Of a stretch of DNA of 64,000 bases, positions 12,201 through 24,200 are shown piece after piece. The translations under genes and the position numbers were made by a program. The stretch comes from Ottelia alismoides (Eukaryota > Streptophyta > Magnoliopsida > Alismatales > Hydrocharitaceae), in assembly GCA_037367405.1 (NCBI GenBank), contig JAZKJV010010625.1, forward strand, positions 124,001 through 188,000, read 5' to 3'. The notes beneath the pieces were generated by a model. That model saw only the letters and a list, made by a program, of their open reading frames with translations, had not been told where the DNA came from and ran no database searches. The stretch's first letter is position 1, and each line of letters begins with the position of its first letter.

Positions 12201-15200
12201 GGGAGAACGTGTCAAGGTAATCTACCCCATATGTCTGTGTGAATCCCCGTGCAACTAGGCGTGCCTTGTACCTGTCAATGGAGCCATCTGCATTGTGCTT
12301 AACTGTAAACACCCATTTGCAACTCACCGGGCTGACATCTGGAGGTATAGAAACCAAACTCCAGGTTCCTCTAGACTGAAGTGCCGCCATCTCTTCTTCC
12401 ATTGCTAGCCGCCATCTAGCATCCTGCAAAGCATCATGGTGGTTCCGTGGAATGTCTGTAGCTGAAAGGGCTAATGCAAACGTCCTGAAGTCTCCAGATA
12501 GCCTCTCAAAAGACACAGCTGCTGATAATGGATATTTGGCACAACTTCTCTTCGGCTTGCGTAGAGCGATTGGAACATCCAGATCCTCTGTGTTATCACC
12601 ATGCTCCTGTAATGCATCCTGCTGAGAAATGTCGTCAGATCCATCAACATTAATATTTTCATTACATACCATAGGCGAGCTAGGTGACGGGTCAGGACCA
12701 TGAGCTGGAGGATGCCTGCGGGTGTAATGGAATGGTAGCGGGGATACTAGTGATGGCGGTGGTGGTGGCGGTGGTGGTGGTGGTGGTGGTGGGGGTGACA
12801 GTGGTGTTGTTTGTGGCAATGGTGACGGTGGTGCCATGAATACGGTATCAGGAGATATAGGTGTTGGCTGCATGTTTCCGGATTTTGAAAAATACATAAT
12901 AGTTTCAAAAAATGTAACATCTGCACTGATCATATACCGCCGACGCACATGATCAAAACACTTGTACCCCTTTTGAGTTCTGGAGTACCCCACAAAGACG
13001 CACTTGACAACCCTAGGAGAGAGCTTGTCAGTACCAGGCGACAACTGATGGACAAATGCGACTGACCCAAACACACGAGGGGTAAGAATGAACAAATCCT
13101 TGTCAAGGTAAATGAGTGAAAAAGGAATCTGTTCATTCAAGACAGACGAAGGCATACGGTTGATAAGGTAACATGCAGTAAGGACTGCATCACCCCAGTA
13201 GGAGTACGGAACATGACTCTGAATAAGAAGTGACCTTGTGACATCAAGAAGGTGACGGTGTTTTCTTTCAGCAACCCCATTCTGTTGAGATGTATGAGCA
13301 CAAGATGTTTGGTGAATAATCCCTTTTGAGGAGTAGTAATTGGCTAGAATGTTGGTGCACAACTCTAAGGCATTATCACTTCTCACAATCTTGACAGAAG
13401 TGGAAAAAATATTTTGAATTTCATTAAGAAAGTGGATAATAATGTTTCCTGTTTCAGATTTATTTTTCATTAGAAAGACCCATGACGCTCTAGAGAAATC
13501 ATCCACAAATACAATATAGAACCTGTGTCCCTGATGATCGGGAACACAACTCGGACCCCAGACATCGACATGAAACAACTCAAACGTGAAGTTACTACTC
13601 CGACCTTGACTACTGGGAAAAGACGACCTGTGATGCTTTCCCAACTGACATGCCTCACACTGGATAGGTGTGTGAGAGAGACCATAGGGTAGAACTAGAC
13701 GCAACTTCTGAAGCGGTAAATGACCAAAGCGCAGATGCCACAGGAGAGGAGATACTTGTCCAACAGGAGAAGATGTGGTTCCAGCAAATGGAGTCTGGTT
13801 CAGTTGATAAAGGCATCCTTGCTCATAGCCATGACCAATCACGTTGCCCGTACGGATGTCCTGAAAAATCAAAGAAGATGGATAAAAAATAGCTCGACAA
13901 TGGAGATCCTTCGTAATCTGACTAATTGACAACAGATTCATAGAAAAATGCGGTGCATGTAGGACATTCTTGAGCTGCATAGAAGATGTCAATCTAATCT
14001 CCCCCTGACCCGTGATAGGGGAGTGGGTGCCATTGGCAATCACTACTGTCCGTCCTGGAGGAATCTGAGTGTATCCTGTAAGTAGACTCTGGTCGCCACA
14101 TAGATGATGTGTAGCACCCGAGTCCATGATCCACGGCAATGTATCAAATCTACTACTGTGGAGTGCAAGTGTACTACCTGAAGTACTAGTAGAGGCAGAG
14201 GCAGAAGCAGCAGCAGCAGCATCAGTATGACTCTCTGTAGTCGGTGCTGGACCAGATGGTGGGATAATGCCCCTGAGGCGGGCAACTAGATCATCAAATC
14301 GTTGATCCAGTGTAGCAGCAGACGGGGGCTCTATCTGCTCAGCGGCTCGTGCAGATGCAAGGAATCCATGCTTCGAGTAGCATGTGTCTTCAGTATGTCC
14401 GACTCGGTGACAATATGAGCATGTTGGCCTAGTGCGGCCACCCCTTCCACGAGGAGTACGTCCACGGCCCTGGTGATGAAAACTGCGGCCTCTGTTGGCC
14501 GCCATAGCTGAGGGATTCTGACTCGCAGCTGCTGAAGGCACTGTGATCCTACTCAATATGTGAAAAGCTTCCTCCATGGGAGGAATAGTCGAGTCCGGCA
14601 AAATCTGTGAACGTGCTGCCTCATACTCTGGATCGCGTGCAGCGAGAAATACACCCACCATCGTTGCATTCCTGTATGTCTTCTGCTGTTCTGGCGTGGC
14701 GGTAAGAGGCATGAAGCTATAGAGCTTCTCGAACATCCCTCTCAATGATGTATAGAGAGAATGTAAAGGACGACCGTTCTGCTTTATTGTGAATATATCA
14801 TGTTGTAGTTGCAGGATCTTCGTCTCGTTCTTTGCCTGAGAATATGTCGCTGCCAGGATATCCCACATGTCTTTGGCTGTAGGTTGATGTAGAATGTCAT
14901 TGGCGATTTCAATAGCCAATGTGCCAGATAGCCACACCTTGGCATATGCATCATCAGCCTCCCATGAGGCATGAACTCCAGTCTTCTCTGCAGGCTCGGG
15001 CTCGGTAAGAATGTGCTTCTTACCTGTAGACTTCATCATACTCATGAACTGCATTGCCCACAGTTCATAGTTCGTACCATCCATCTTGACAATGGGCGCT
15101 GGACCACGAAATGCGCCAATAGATGGGATATCTGCCTTGCTTTCTGACATACTGGAGATGGAAGACTGGAGCGACTGAGAGAAGATAATCTTTGTCTACA

Positions 15201-18200
15201 ATGACATAGACGGGATTAGTTGCGTGTGTAGACGTCAAGCAACTAACCCCATGTAGATCAAGATGTGTGTGTGCCCTAAGGTTTGGGGCTTAGGGCACGT
15301 AGGCACGTGCAAGGAGCACGCGCGCACGCAACTGGAGGTGCACAGAAGATCAGGCAGGCTGGCACTACTGGATGTGCAGCAGTGCGCGTAGCAGCGCGCA
15401 GAGGTGCGAGTGCACAGTCGCGCACAATCGCGCAGAGGAGATGCGCAGAGGTGCGCGAGGCGCGCGAGGCTCACCGATGCGCGCAGAGACGCGCGAGGCG
15501 CGCTAAGCGCGAGAAGCGCGCTAGGCGCGAGATGCGCTATGCGCGAGGCGCAAGGCGCGCGCGATGCGCGAGGCGCGCAGGGGCACCGAAGGTCGGAGAA
15601 GAATGCTGATCGTCTGAGTTGGGCGGTGCCGAGTAGAGAGAGAGAAGAGAGAAGAGAGACCGGCGGGTGGGGTGTTAGGGTTAGGGTTTCGAGAACACCG
15701 GTCTAGGACCGTCGCTCTGATATCATGTTGGGAAACGTGAATGAGATGTTCTATTCCATAGCCCTAGGCTCTCTTATATAGGAGAGTAGCCTATGGGTAA
15801 ATTACATAAAGAGAATAACAAGAAAATAAAATAACAAAGAGATACAATTATTCAATATGCGTCAACAACCACTATTATGAGATGCTCTCACAATGCTCCT
15901 CCGAATCCATCCACAACACTACTTTCTTCTCTCCTAATGCTCTCACAATGCTCTCGCAATATTCTCGTCCCTCACCTTCGATCCCAAAATGAAAACCTTT
16001 AAGCTAGGTTAGGCTCTTCATGGACCTAATTTCCTTGGAATACCGTCGTTTAACCAGTTCCAGGACACAACAAGGTAATTTAATATTTAGATTTGAAATC
16101 TCATTGGGAGAGATCGGATCAACTTGTGTTGGCTCAAATCCATGTAAGATAGTAGAGTACACCCACTCAATTCCATTCATATCAACCCTTTAAGGTTGTT
16201 TTTACTAAGTTCGATCTTGGAAATCTGCTTCAAATAACCTTTTTTGTGAGATTTTCCCGGCCTATTATAGTTCTTGCCAAGTTGCTAGTTGAATTTGGGA
16301 TCAACCCATAAAGCCTATTGCTAGAAAGATCGATTCACGTGAGCTTGGGTGACGACTTTATGATCGACGATGGTGCATCCTCACGTTCTTCAGTGAGCTA
16401 GTTATTCTGGAGTTCCACTAGCCGGTGCTCCGATAGCTAGAGGAAACCTAGCGGGGTCGTCCAATGTGGTAGTTCTTCCCCAATCCTACACGTTCGAGCT
16501 TGTTGGTTTGCCCAAGGTCTGTTGATAGTGTGTGGAAGAGGAGTTTGTTCCAAAAAATCATGATATCACATCTCCGTCCAATGCAGTGTCTTTAGTATAA
16601 CATTCAAGAACTTGTTCAATGTGAGATCCATCTCCCACAACCCGTCGTTGGATCAAAATCGCCTGTGTATTGCACCAGTGAGACTATGCTGCCACATTCT
16701 GAGCAGTTCAATCTCAGTAACTCGGTGATTAAATCTAGCACATCACCATGGGGTCGGTTGGTGAAGAGGTGGAAGGAGTAGATCTTATGGAGCTATTGGA
16801 CTCATTAGATATGCTTTTGGTGAAGAGGCTATCCCAATTATTCAGTTAGAATCAGCCCTGACTGAGAAGAAGCTATTTTACTTCCCATGGGACTCCCAGG
16901 TTTGATGCTACTTTCCACTTCCCTCTTGAGCCTCTGATCAACTAGAGGGTCTTGCGATTCTTGAGGTTCCTTCAGGTGATATTGTACACTGGAGGCTTGA
17001 GGCGGAGAGATCAAGATGGGTAAGCTATGAGAGGTGCTCGAGTTGTTGGGGTTGTCATTATCAAACTGAGGTGCCCACTCAGTTCCATCGATATCGACCC
17101 ACGAAGGTTGTTTCTACTGAGACCGATCTTAAAAATATGTGCCAAATTGCCTGTTTCTTGCAAGATTTTCCTAATGAATAAGTTCTAATCAAGTTGCAGA
17201 ATCCACATCCTTTAGTTGGAAAGATTGATTTCATGAGCTTTGGAGGCGACTCGACAATCAATGATGATGTGTGATTCTGCTAACAGTGTGTTGAAAAGGA
17301 AATTGTTTTGGAGGATCATGATATCTAGTCATCGTCTAACGTGAAGTGTCTTTCGTATAAGAACCACGACCTTATTATATGAAATAACCATCTCCCACAA
17401 CATCTCATTGGTTCCCAACCGCCTGTGTATAGAACCTGTGATGTTGTACTGCTACATTTTGAGCAGTTCAAGCTCAGGGAACTCGGTGATGATATTTGGC
17501 ATGTTGATATGGAGCCGGTTAATGAAGAGGTGAAAGGAGTAGAGCTGCCTTTCGGATATGCTAGAGATCATCGAGGATATCCTCAATGAACTCATGGGTG
17601 AAGAGATCAAGAGCTTGCAAGTCGGTGAGGTTGCTTATGACGAGCATGATATTTCCAGTGAGCTGCTTTGTTCAAAGAAAGATGGTATTGTGATTCTTAA
17701 GGTTCCCAATTCAAGTGATATTGTACCTTGGAGGCCTTAGGTGGAGAGGTTGAGATAGGTGAGCTGCGAGAGTTGCCCGAGTTGTACAGGGTTGTCATCA
17801 TCGAAGTCGATGTAGAGATGCCGGAGGTTGGTAAGGTTGTCGAGTTCGGGTGATATGTAGCATGAGAGCTGTTTCCAACAAGGGAGATGTATTGGAGGTC
17901 AGGTCAGCTCGAGTACTTGGGGGGATGTTGATAGATAAGAAAAGGAAGAGTTGGAAGTGATGGGGAGATTGAGATGGGCGAGATGCGAGAGACATCCGAG
18001 CTATGGGGGACGTCGCCATATAAATGGTTGTAATAGTCGAGGTAGAGCCAATGACGTTTGGTGATGTTGTCGAGTTTGGGTGGTATGTCGTCGGAGAGGT
18101 TGTTGCCAGCAACGGAGAGGTAGTGGAGGTGAGGGAAGTTGGAGTAATTAGGGAATGACACCATTATTGCAATATTCCGTCGAGTGGACCAAATATTCTT

Positions 18201-21200
18201 ATTTTGTGGGGTTATTGAACATCGTATTTTTATTCGATCAATCTCAGTCCAACAAGAATATTCATGAATATACGAATATTCAGCCAACTATTGCAAAACG
18301 CTGCCGATTTTTTTTAAATTTTTATATTTCAAAGGTTCTCATTATCCCGGTATCACAGGAAATAATTAAAGTTCCATATATGTAAATTTTTAATTAGTAT
18401 TTTTATCTTGGACACTTACTGATTGAGGATCATATATGTATAAATATATAAGAATATATATATATATATAGGATTTCTTTCAAATAGGACGCAATCCTTC
18501 CTAAGTTAAGGAAGGCCAGCCCCATTTTGTATAAAACAGGGAGACTTTAATAGAATACATATACAGTTTTGTATTATAATGTGCAGTTTTAATGTTTGTA
18601 TTATAATGCGCAGTTTTGTATGTAGCTTTGTATTTATAACATGCACCTATAATACAAATTGTATATGTATTCTACTAAAATACTCGTGTTTTATGCAATA
18701 AAGGGCCGACCTTCCTGAACTCAGGAAGGACTGCGTCCTATTTGAAAGGCCCCTATATATATTAAACATAGTTTTTAGGGGTTTTTACCCGACAAATCCT
18801 ACAAACTTTGCCAATTACCTCTACGACCTTTGAAATAACCTAATTCATCCATCAACCCCGTAAACTTGCTTACTCTTACCCTACAGACCGTGTGGTTAAC
18901 CCTCGTCCATTTTCCCGTTTAAACTAATTGGATTTCATTTTGTTCTTTTACATTATAACCATTATGTTTATCAAATTTACCTTGAGTGCCACTCCCTCTC
19001 ACCTCCTCCTCATCTTCCTTTCCCACCCAGTACCCACCACCTCCTCAACCTCCTCTGCTCTCACCCTCCTCCTCCTCGACCTCCGCCCTCACCCTCCCAC
19101 GTCCTCCGTCCTTGATCTTCGCCATCGCCCTCCTGCCCTCGCCCTGCCACGTCCTCCCGCCCTCGCCCTCCCATGCCCTCCGCCTCACCTCTGCGTAGTT
19201 GTAGCAGCACCTAAATTACAATGTTACGCGTCCTTTCCCACACATCCACTTCTTGGGCTCAGAATAGGTCCATTTTGCAGTAGAAACGATCTCTTCGGAA
19301 GGGTTTTCGTGTAAATAAAACATACGGAAAAACCCAGAATAAGTCTGTTCTACCATAGTCATCAACAATCACCTCTTCAAGAAAAACAACAAGACTCGAC
19401 GGAAATGATTGAGTACCTCTAAGCTTCCCTTCACGTCCTAATTTCTGGAGGCGGTAGATGAGATTGATGATCTCCTGTTCCCTGGAATTGAATACGTTGG
19501 TGTGGAGTTCGAGACCTTGAAGGATGTTGATGTTTCCCCCCTTGATTCTCTCAACGAATCTGAAGCCCTTCCTGCCAACCTTGGAAACTCTCGCTCACTC
19601 CATCCTCTCATCCCTCTCGGACATCTCGACCAAGCCCGCGTAGCTTCAATGCAACTAGATACTGTCCTGAATTTCAATTTGTGTGGTCTTTCTTCAGTTT
19701 CTTGCACAACAGATATTGACGACATAGTTTCTTTTTCCATGATGTGTTGCTCAGCAGAAGGTCATTTCCTTGTTCTGTCTGAATGCATCTTCATGTGGCC
19801 CAAGCGATCCCTGTCGGAGTCGAAGGCCTTACCACATGATTCGCACCGGTACTCGACCTTAACCCCATCGCCCGGTCGTGCCTTCTTCGTCGAAGGTCCC
19901 TCGTTCATTGGGATCTTGCCTTCCCATCGAGCCATTTATTTGAATCTTTGTTGTCTCTTCCGTCTTCGATGGGTACTACTGGAATAAGTAACTACCAAAT
20001 TGATTAAATGTCAAGATTTAAGAATGGCTTAATAAAAGTAAAGGAGCTCACAATTTTACATGGTTTTTTCTTTTTTCCGATCAACTATCAATTCATATCA
20101 AAGCATACCATGGGAGAAGATGAAGGAATATTACCAGATAACTGTCATATGACAGTTGGGTCCTTGTAGAACTTCTTGAATGCTGATGGGTTCTATAAGA
20201 ACAATCCGGTCTTGAACCTCCCGGTGAGGTGACACGGTCTTGCGCCTCCTGGTGAGGCTGCTGCTTCAACTTCCAGTATATATCATTGATATTAGCTTCG
20301 ATTGCAGAGGGATCAGGAGGTGGAAGAGTGTAAGAGGTGGGGATGCCACTTTTCTTTACATGAACGTCTGCAAAGTTTCCTGTCCTTGATAGGCTGCATC
20401 ATAGATTTGAAAGTTTCTCCATTTTTTTAAATAAATGATTCATCTCAAAAAAATGTAAAATCATTTCCTTGATAGGAAAACATGGTTTATTTGTGAAAAT
20501 AGAAAAAAATTTTGATTTGGTGGACGGATGAAGATATGGTGAAAAGAGAGAAAATGAAGAGAGGAGGAAGAAGAAGAGGAATGGAGGAAGAAGATGAAGA
20601 GGAAGAAGGATATAATGAGGTGGAAGATCTACTATCCAATGTACCTATGGTTAGATTAACTCATGTTTTGACTCAAGTAAAGTAAAAATAATGGCATGGT
20701 CTGTGGGATAAGACGGAGCAATTGTACAGGGCTGAGGGAGGAAATAGGTTGTTTCAAAGGTTGTAGAGATAATTGGCAAAGTTTATAGGGTCTCCCGAGT
20801 AAAAATCCCTAATTTGTATATTTGAAATAGTAAAAAATGCCTAACCGAATAATTTCGAATATTTTCCTGAATATCTTCATTCGGTGAGCCGTCCGGAATA
20901 CATAATACCGACTTCTACAACACTCATAGTGCCAGAGAAGAGGACACATTTGAGGTGTTGTAGGAGGTGGGAAGCGGTGGACATCGACGGGGAGGAGGTA
21001 CTTGAGGAGGAAGGGAGAGGAGATAAGTGTGTGGGAGGGAGCAATATAGGGTTTGGGGGGTAAATCTCAATCATTGGATTCAATTGGGTTTAGATTAACT
21101 CAATACAATGGTTTGGTAAGGGAGGAAAATACTGGAGGGCCTTATGTTTAAACAAAAGTCACTATACAGGGTCCCACATGTAATTTAGAATTAGGGAAAG

Positions 21201-24200
21201 TTCAAAGCGTAATTATGAAAATATATAGGGTTATGCGTTATGACGATCTATGATTGGTGCCAATAGTTCATATATAAAAAGCTAACATAAAAATCCGCAA
21301 TAATAGCTTGTGCATTTTGTGGTATGACGATATATGTTAGTGTATTTGCATCACTTTATGTTATGCATGTACGTCTATTTTCTCTTTGAATGTTATGCTG
21401 ATTATCTCTTATTGACACCTTCGAAGGTACATAAACATGGAATACTATATTTTGATGGGTATTTCTTCTAAGAATGACCCAAAATATATCTGAATTTATC
21501 CGTGCAGACAACCCTACTAAATGTGTAAATGTGGGAGAAGGCTTTGTTTTTATTGTTGTTGCTGATTTCTGCCTCTTATTTTTTCCCCTTTGACCTTTTC
21601 AGAGAAATGAAGGGGATGGTGCATTTTACGGTCCAAAGATAGATATAAGTGTATTTGATGGTTTCAAGAGAAAGTTCCAATGCGCAACTCTTCAGGTTTA
21701 TCTGGATCTCATAATTTGATTTATCGTCTTATATAACATCGCTTTATCTTCAATGTTTCATTTTTGTTACAGCTAGACTTTCAGCTTCATCTTCAATGTT
21801 TCATTTTTGTTACAGCTAGACTTTCAACTTCCTCTTCGCTTCAACTTGACTTACTCCGCTGAAGATGAGGCTAAAAGGGAACGTCCAGTGATGATACATA
21901 GAGCTATCCTTGGATCTGTTGAGCGCATGTTTGCAATTCTTTTGGAACATTATAAAGGAAAGTGGCCTTTTTGGCTCAGTCCTCGTCAAGCAATAGTCTG
22001 CCCCGTGTCAGAGAAATCTCAACCATATGCATTGCAGGTTATAACTTTAATCCAAGTTCTTGTCACCAATATTTAAATTTAAAGAAACTCATAGCTGGGT
22101 TCGCAAATTGTCATATAGGCATCTGTCTTTTTTTATTGTTATCAATTTATAGTGGATGTTGATGTAGATTTTAGGGGTGTTTTCTGAAAATCCCATTTTG
22201 AAACGCAAATTTTTAGGGGCTTTCTCCTCAAGGAGAGGAAAAGTGAGTGAGTAGACCCAAGGAAGAAAAACGAATAAGCAATAAGAAGGTTCTTTTTTTC
22301 CTCATTCTGATTTTCTGTTGGAAGGACTTCTTATTGAATAGTTCATTTCCGATAACTTCATATTTCTATTAAAATATGAGTAGTCAATGAGAAATGTGAT
22401 TTATTTTTCTCTCCTGAAAAGGTATCATAAATATTGAGCAGTCTGGTACGTTAGTATGGTTGCTTTATGATCCAAGGATGGTTTGCGTATTTTTGGGTCT
22501 ACTTTACTTTAATGGTACTTATTTTTCTTGGTCAAAGAAGATATCTTTTTTCTTTTGTCCAAGGTGGGTCGTGTGAGGTGGATGGTGAATATTGAGTGAT
22601 GAGGAGTGTGGCGATGAGTGTCAAACTTGGTGGAGGGGCAGAGTAGGTGGAGGTCACAGCTCAGGGATTATTGTTGAGGTGGTTGAGGAGATGGTGGTCA
22701 ATGGTGTTAGATGGGGGAGGATGAAGAAAGAGAAGGATCAAAAGTGTGCAATGAAGAAACACGAGGCATGTAATTATCAATTTCCTTTTTAAGATTTTTT
22801 GAAGTTTTTTCAATTACTTATTAGGGGCATTTCTGAAAATGGGGAAGATTATCCTTGCGATTTTGTAAATATGAAGTTCACAGGATATTCTTTTTTTGTA
22901 ATGTTGCATATTTACAATTTATATAAAAAATTAAAAAGGGCCTTGCTAAAAGTGGTTTTGTGAACTGCTTCGTTTTACCTCCTTGACAGCTATTTTGTTC
23001 CCTTGCAGGTTGCCCTTGAATCCGTCTGATGCTTAATGTGTTCTTTTTAATTTGTTCAAATCCATGATGGTTTCTTTCTGTTATATTTCTACAATGTTTT
23101 AACCTCTCTACCATACATTTCGAACCTGCAATGCTATTATATTCGTGTGTGCAGTGCTTCATGTGCATTCATTCACTCTTGTTCAGGTACGTGATCTGAT
23201 CCATCAGGCTGGCTACTATGTTGATGTCGATACTACAGACAGAAAGATTCAAAAGAAGGTGAATTTTTGTTACTTCATTAGACAGTAGTAAACACCAATT
23301 TTATGTTCTACGTTATAAGATTTGTCTATTGTGTTGTAGACCTGCGCTCATGCCATTCTCAATTGTTGAATACTTATCTAATTTGTGCCCTTCACTTGTC
23401 ATAGGTGAGAGAAGCACAGCTGTCTCAATATAATTATATATTGGTTGTAGGCGAGGAAGAAGCTGCAACTGGGCAGGTATGAATGCTTATATACATTTTT
23501 GGGCTATCGTTTTGATATTAAAATTTCTTGTTTTATGTAACATATACTAGACTTAAAAATATAGGGATTTCAGTTAACTGGCTCGCATAAATTTCTTGAG
23601 TTCACGATGACTGTAAATTTCTGACATTGGGGTTTGGTAGTTGATGGGGGGGGGTCTGACGGTTTCGGGAATCGAATTGTTTATTTGCTCACAAATTTTA
23701 AATGCCAGAAGACATCATGACTGTTCTTTAATTATATAAATGCTAAGGTGGATGTGTGATCATACATGGAAAGATCGGTTCCAAATTTTGCTATCAGAAG
23801 GAAAGTTGGTGTAGCTCCAATAGACGATAAGATGAGAGGAATCTGCTTAAGATAGTTTGGTCATTTGCAAATGAGGTTGGTTGATGCACCCGTTAAAAGA
23901 TACGAGATTTGGGATGTCGATCCTAAGAGAGGGCGAGGAAGGCTCATGAAGTGTTTGATGGAAAGAATATGAGACTTGCTTATTCCATTGAACCCTACGC
24001 TCTCTTATAGAGAGGAGAGACCTATGGGTAAACTACATAAGACTGACAAAAGAAAAATAGAGAAAAGTACGGTAACTGTAGAGATATATTTTATGTTCAT
24101 GTATCTTTTATCTATTTTCTTTTTTCTTTGCGTACTTTATGTAATTTACCCATAGGTCTCTCCCTATATAAGAGAGCTTATGGCTCAAGGAATGAATCTC

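Larger units (their letters stand above)
10792..15867 (-). mobile_element. Young Ty1/copia retrotransposon (copia 1)
   Basis: The element has two 142-bp LTRs (10792-10933 and 15726-15867) that I read as identical, each bounded by TGTTG...CAACA. Flanks gccac and accac suggest a 5-bp target duplication with one mismatch. On the - strand the order is LTR, primer-binding site, leader, gag-pol frame, polypurine tract, LTR. Identical LTRs indicate a very recent insertion. The very short LTRs recall the Ale/Retrofit group, but that assignment is tentative. Confidence 0.95.
18163..20926. mobile_element. hAT-family MITE split by two later insertions
   Basis: The left arm (18163-18470) and right arm (about 20810-20926) match the member at 25848-26255: ttgcaata ends, atttttatcttgga/acatatatgtata core, ccgaataatttcgaat and accgacttctacaacact right end. 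A (TA)-flanked MITE (18471-18753) and a MULE (18778-20809) sit inside it. The target duplication is not clear. Confidence 0.6.
7966..21602 (+). other. ThrRS giant intron 1 (13.6 kb)
   Basis: The intron runs between the RPEKYLG and [10 protein letters not shown] exons. It contains an RTE LINE with a hAT insert, a young copia, and an LRR-kinase pseudogene with nested hAT/MITE/MULE insertions, all described separately. The stretch 7966-8389 is A/T-rich intron with nothing recognised. Confidence 0.85.

Noticed and set aside
15283..15706. Arg/Ala-rich frames of about 100 residues
   Set aside because: Translation of the CpG-rich leader array of copia 1.
16162..18162. Functional LRR receptor kinase
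   Set aside because: Many stops and frameshifts, an internal duplication, a transposon split and no kinase domain.
18928..19314. 128-residue Pro/Leu-rich frame
   Set aside because: Low-complexity CTCC tract inside a MULE; no domain.
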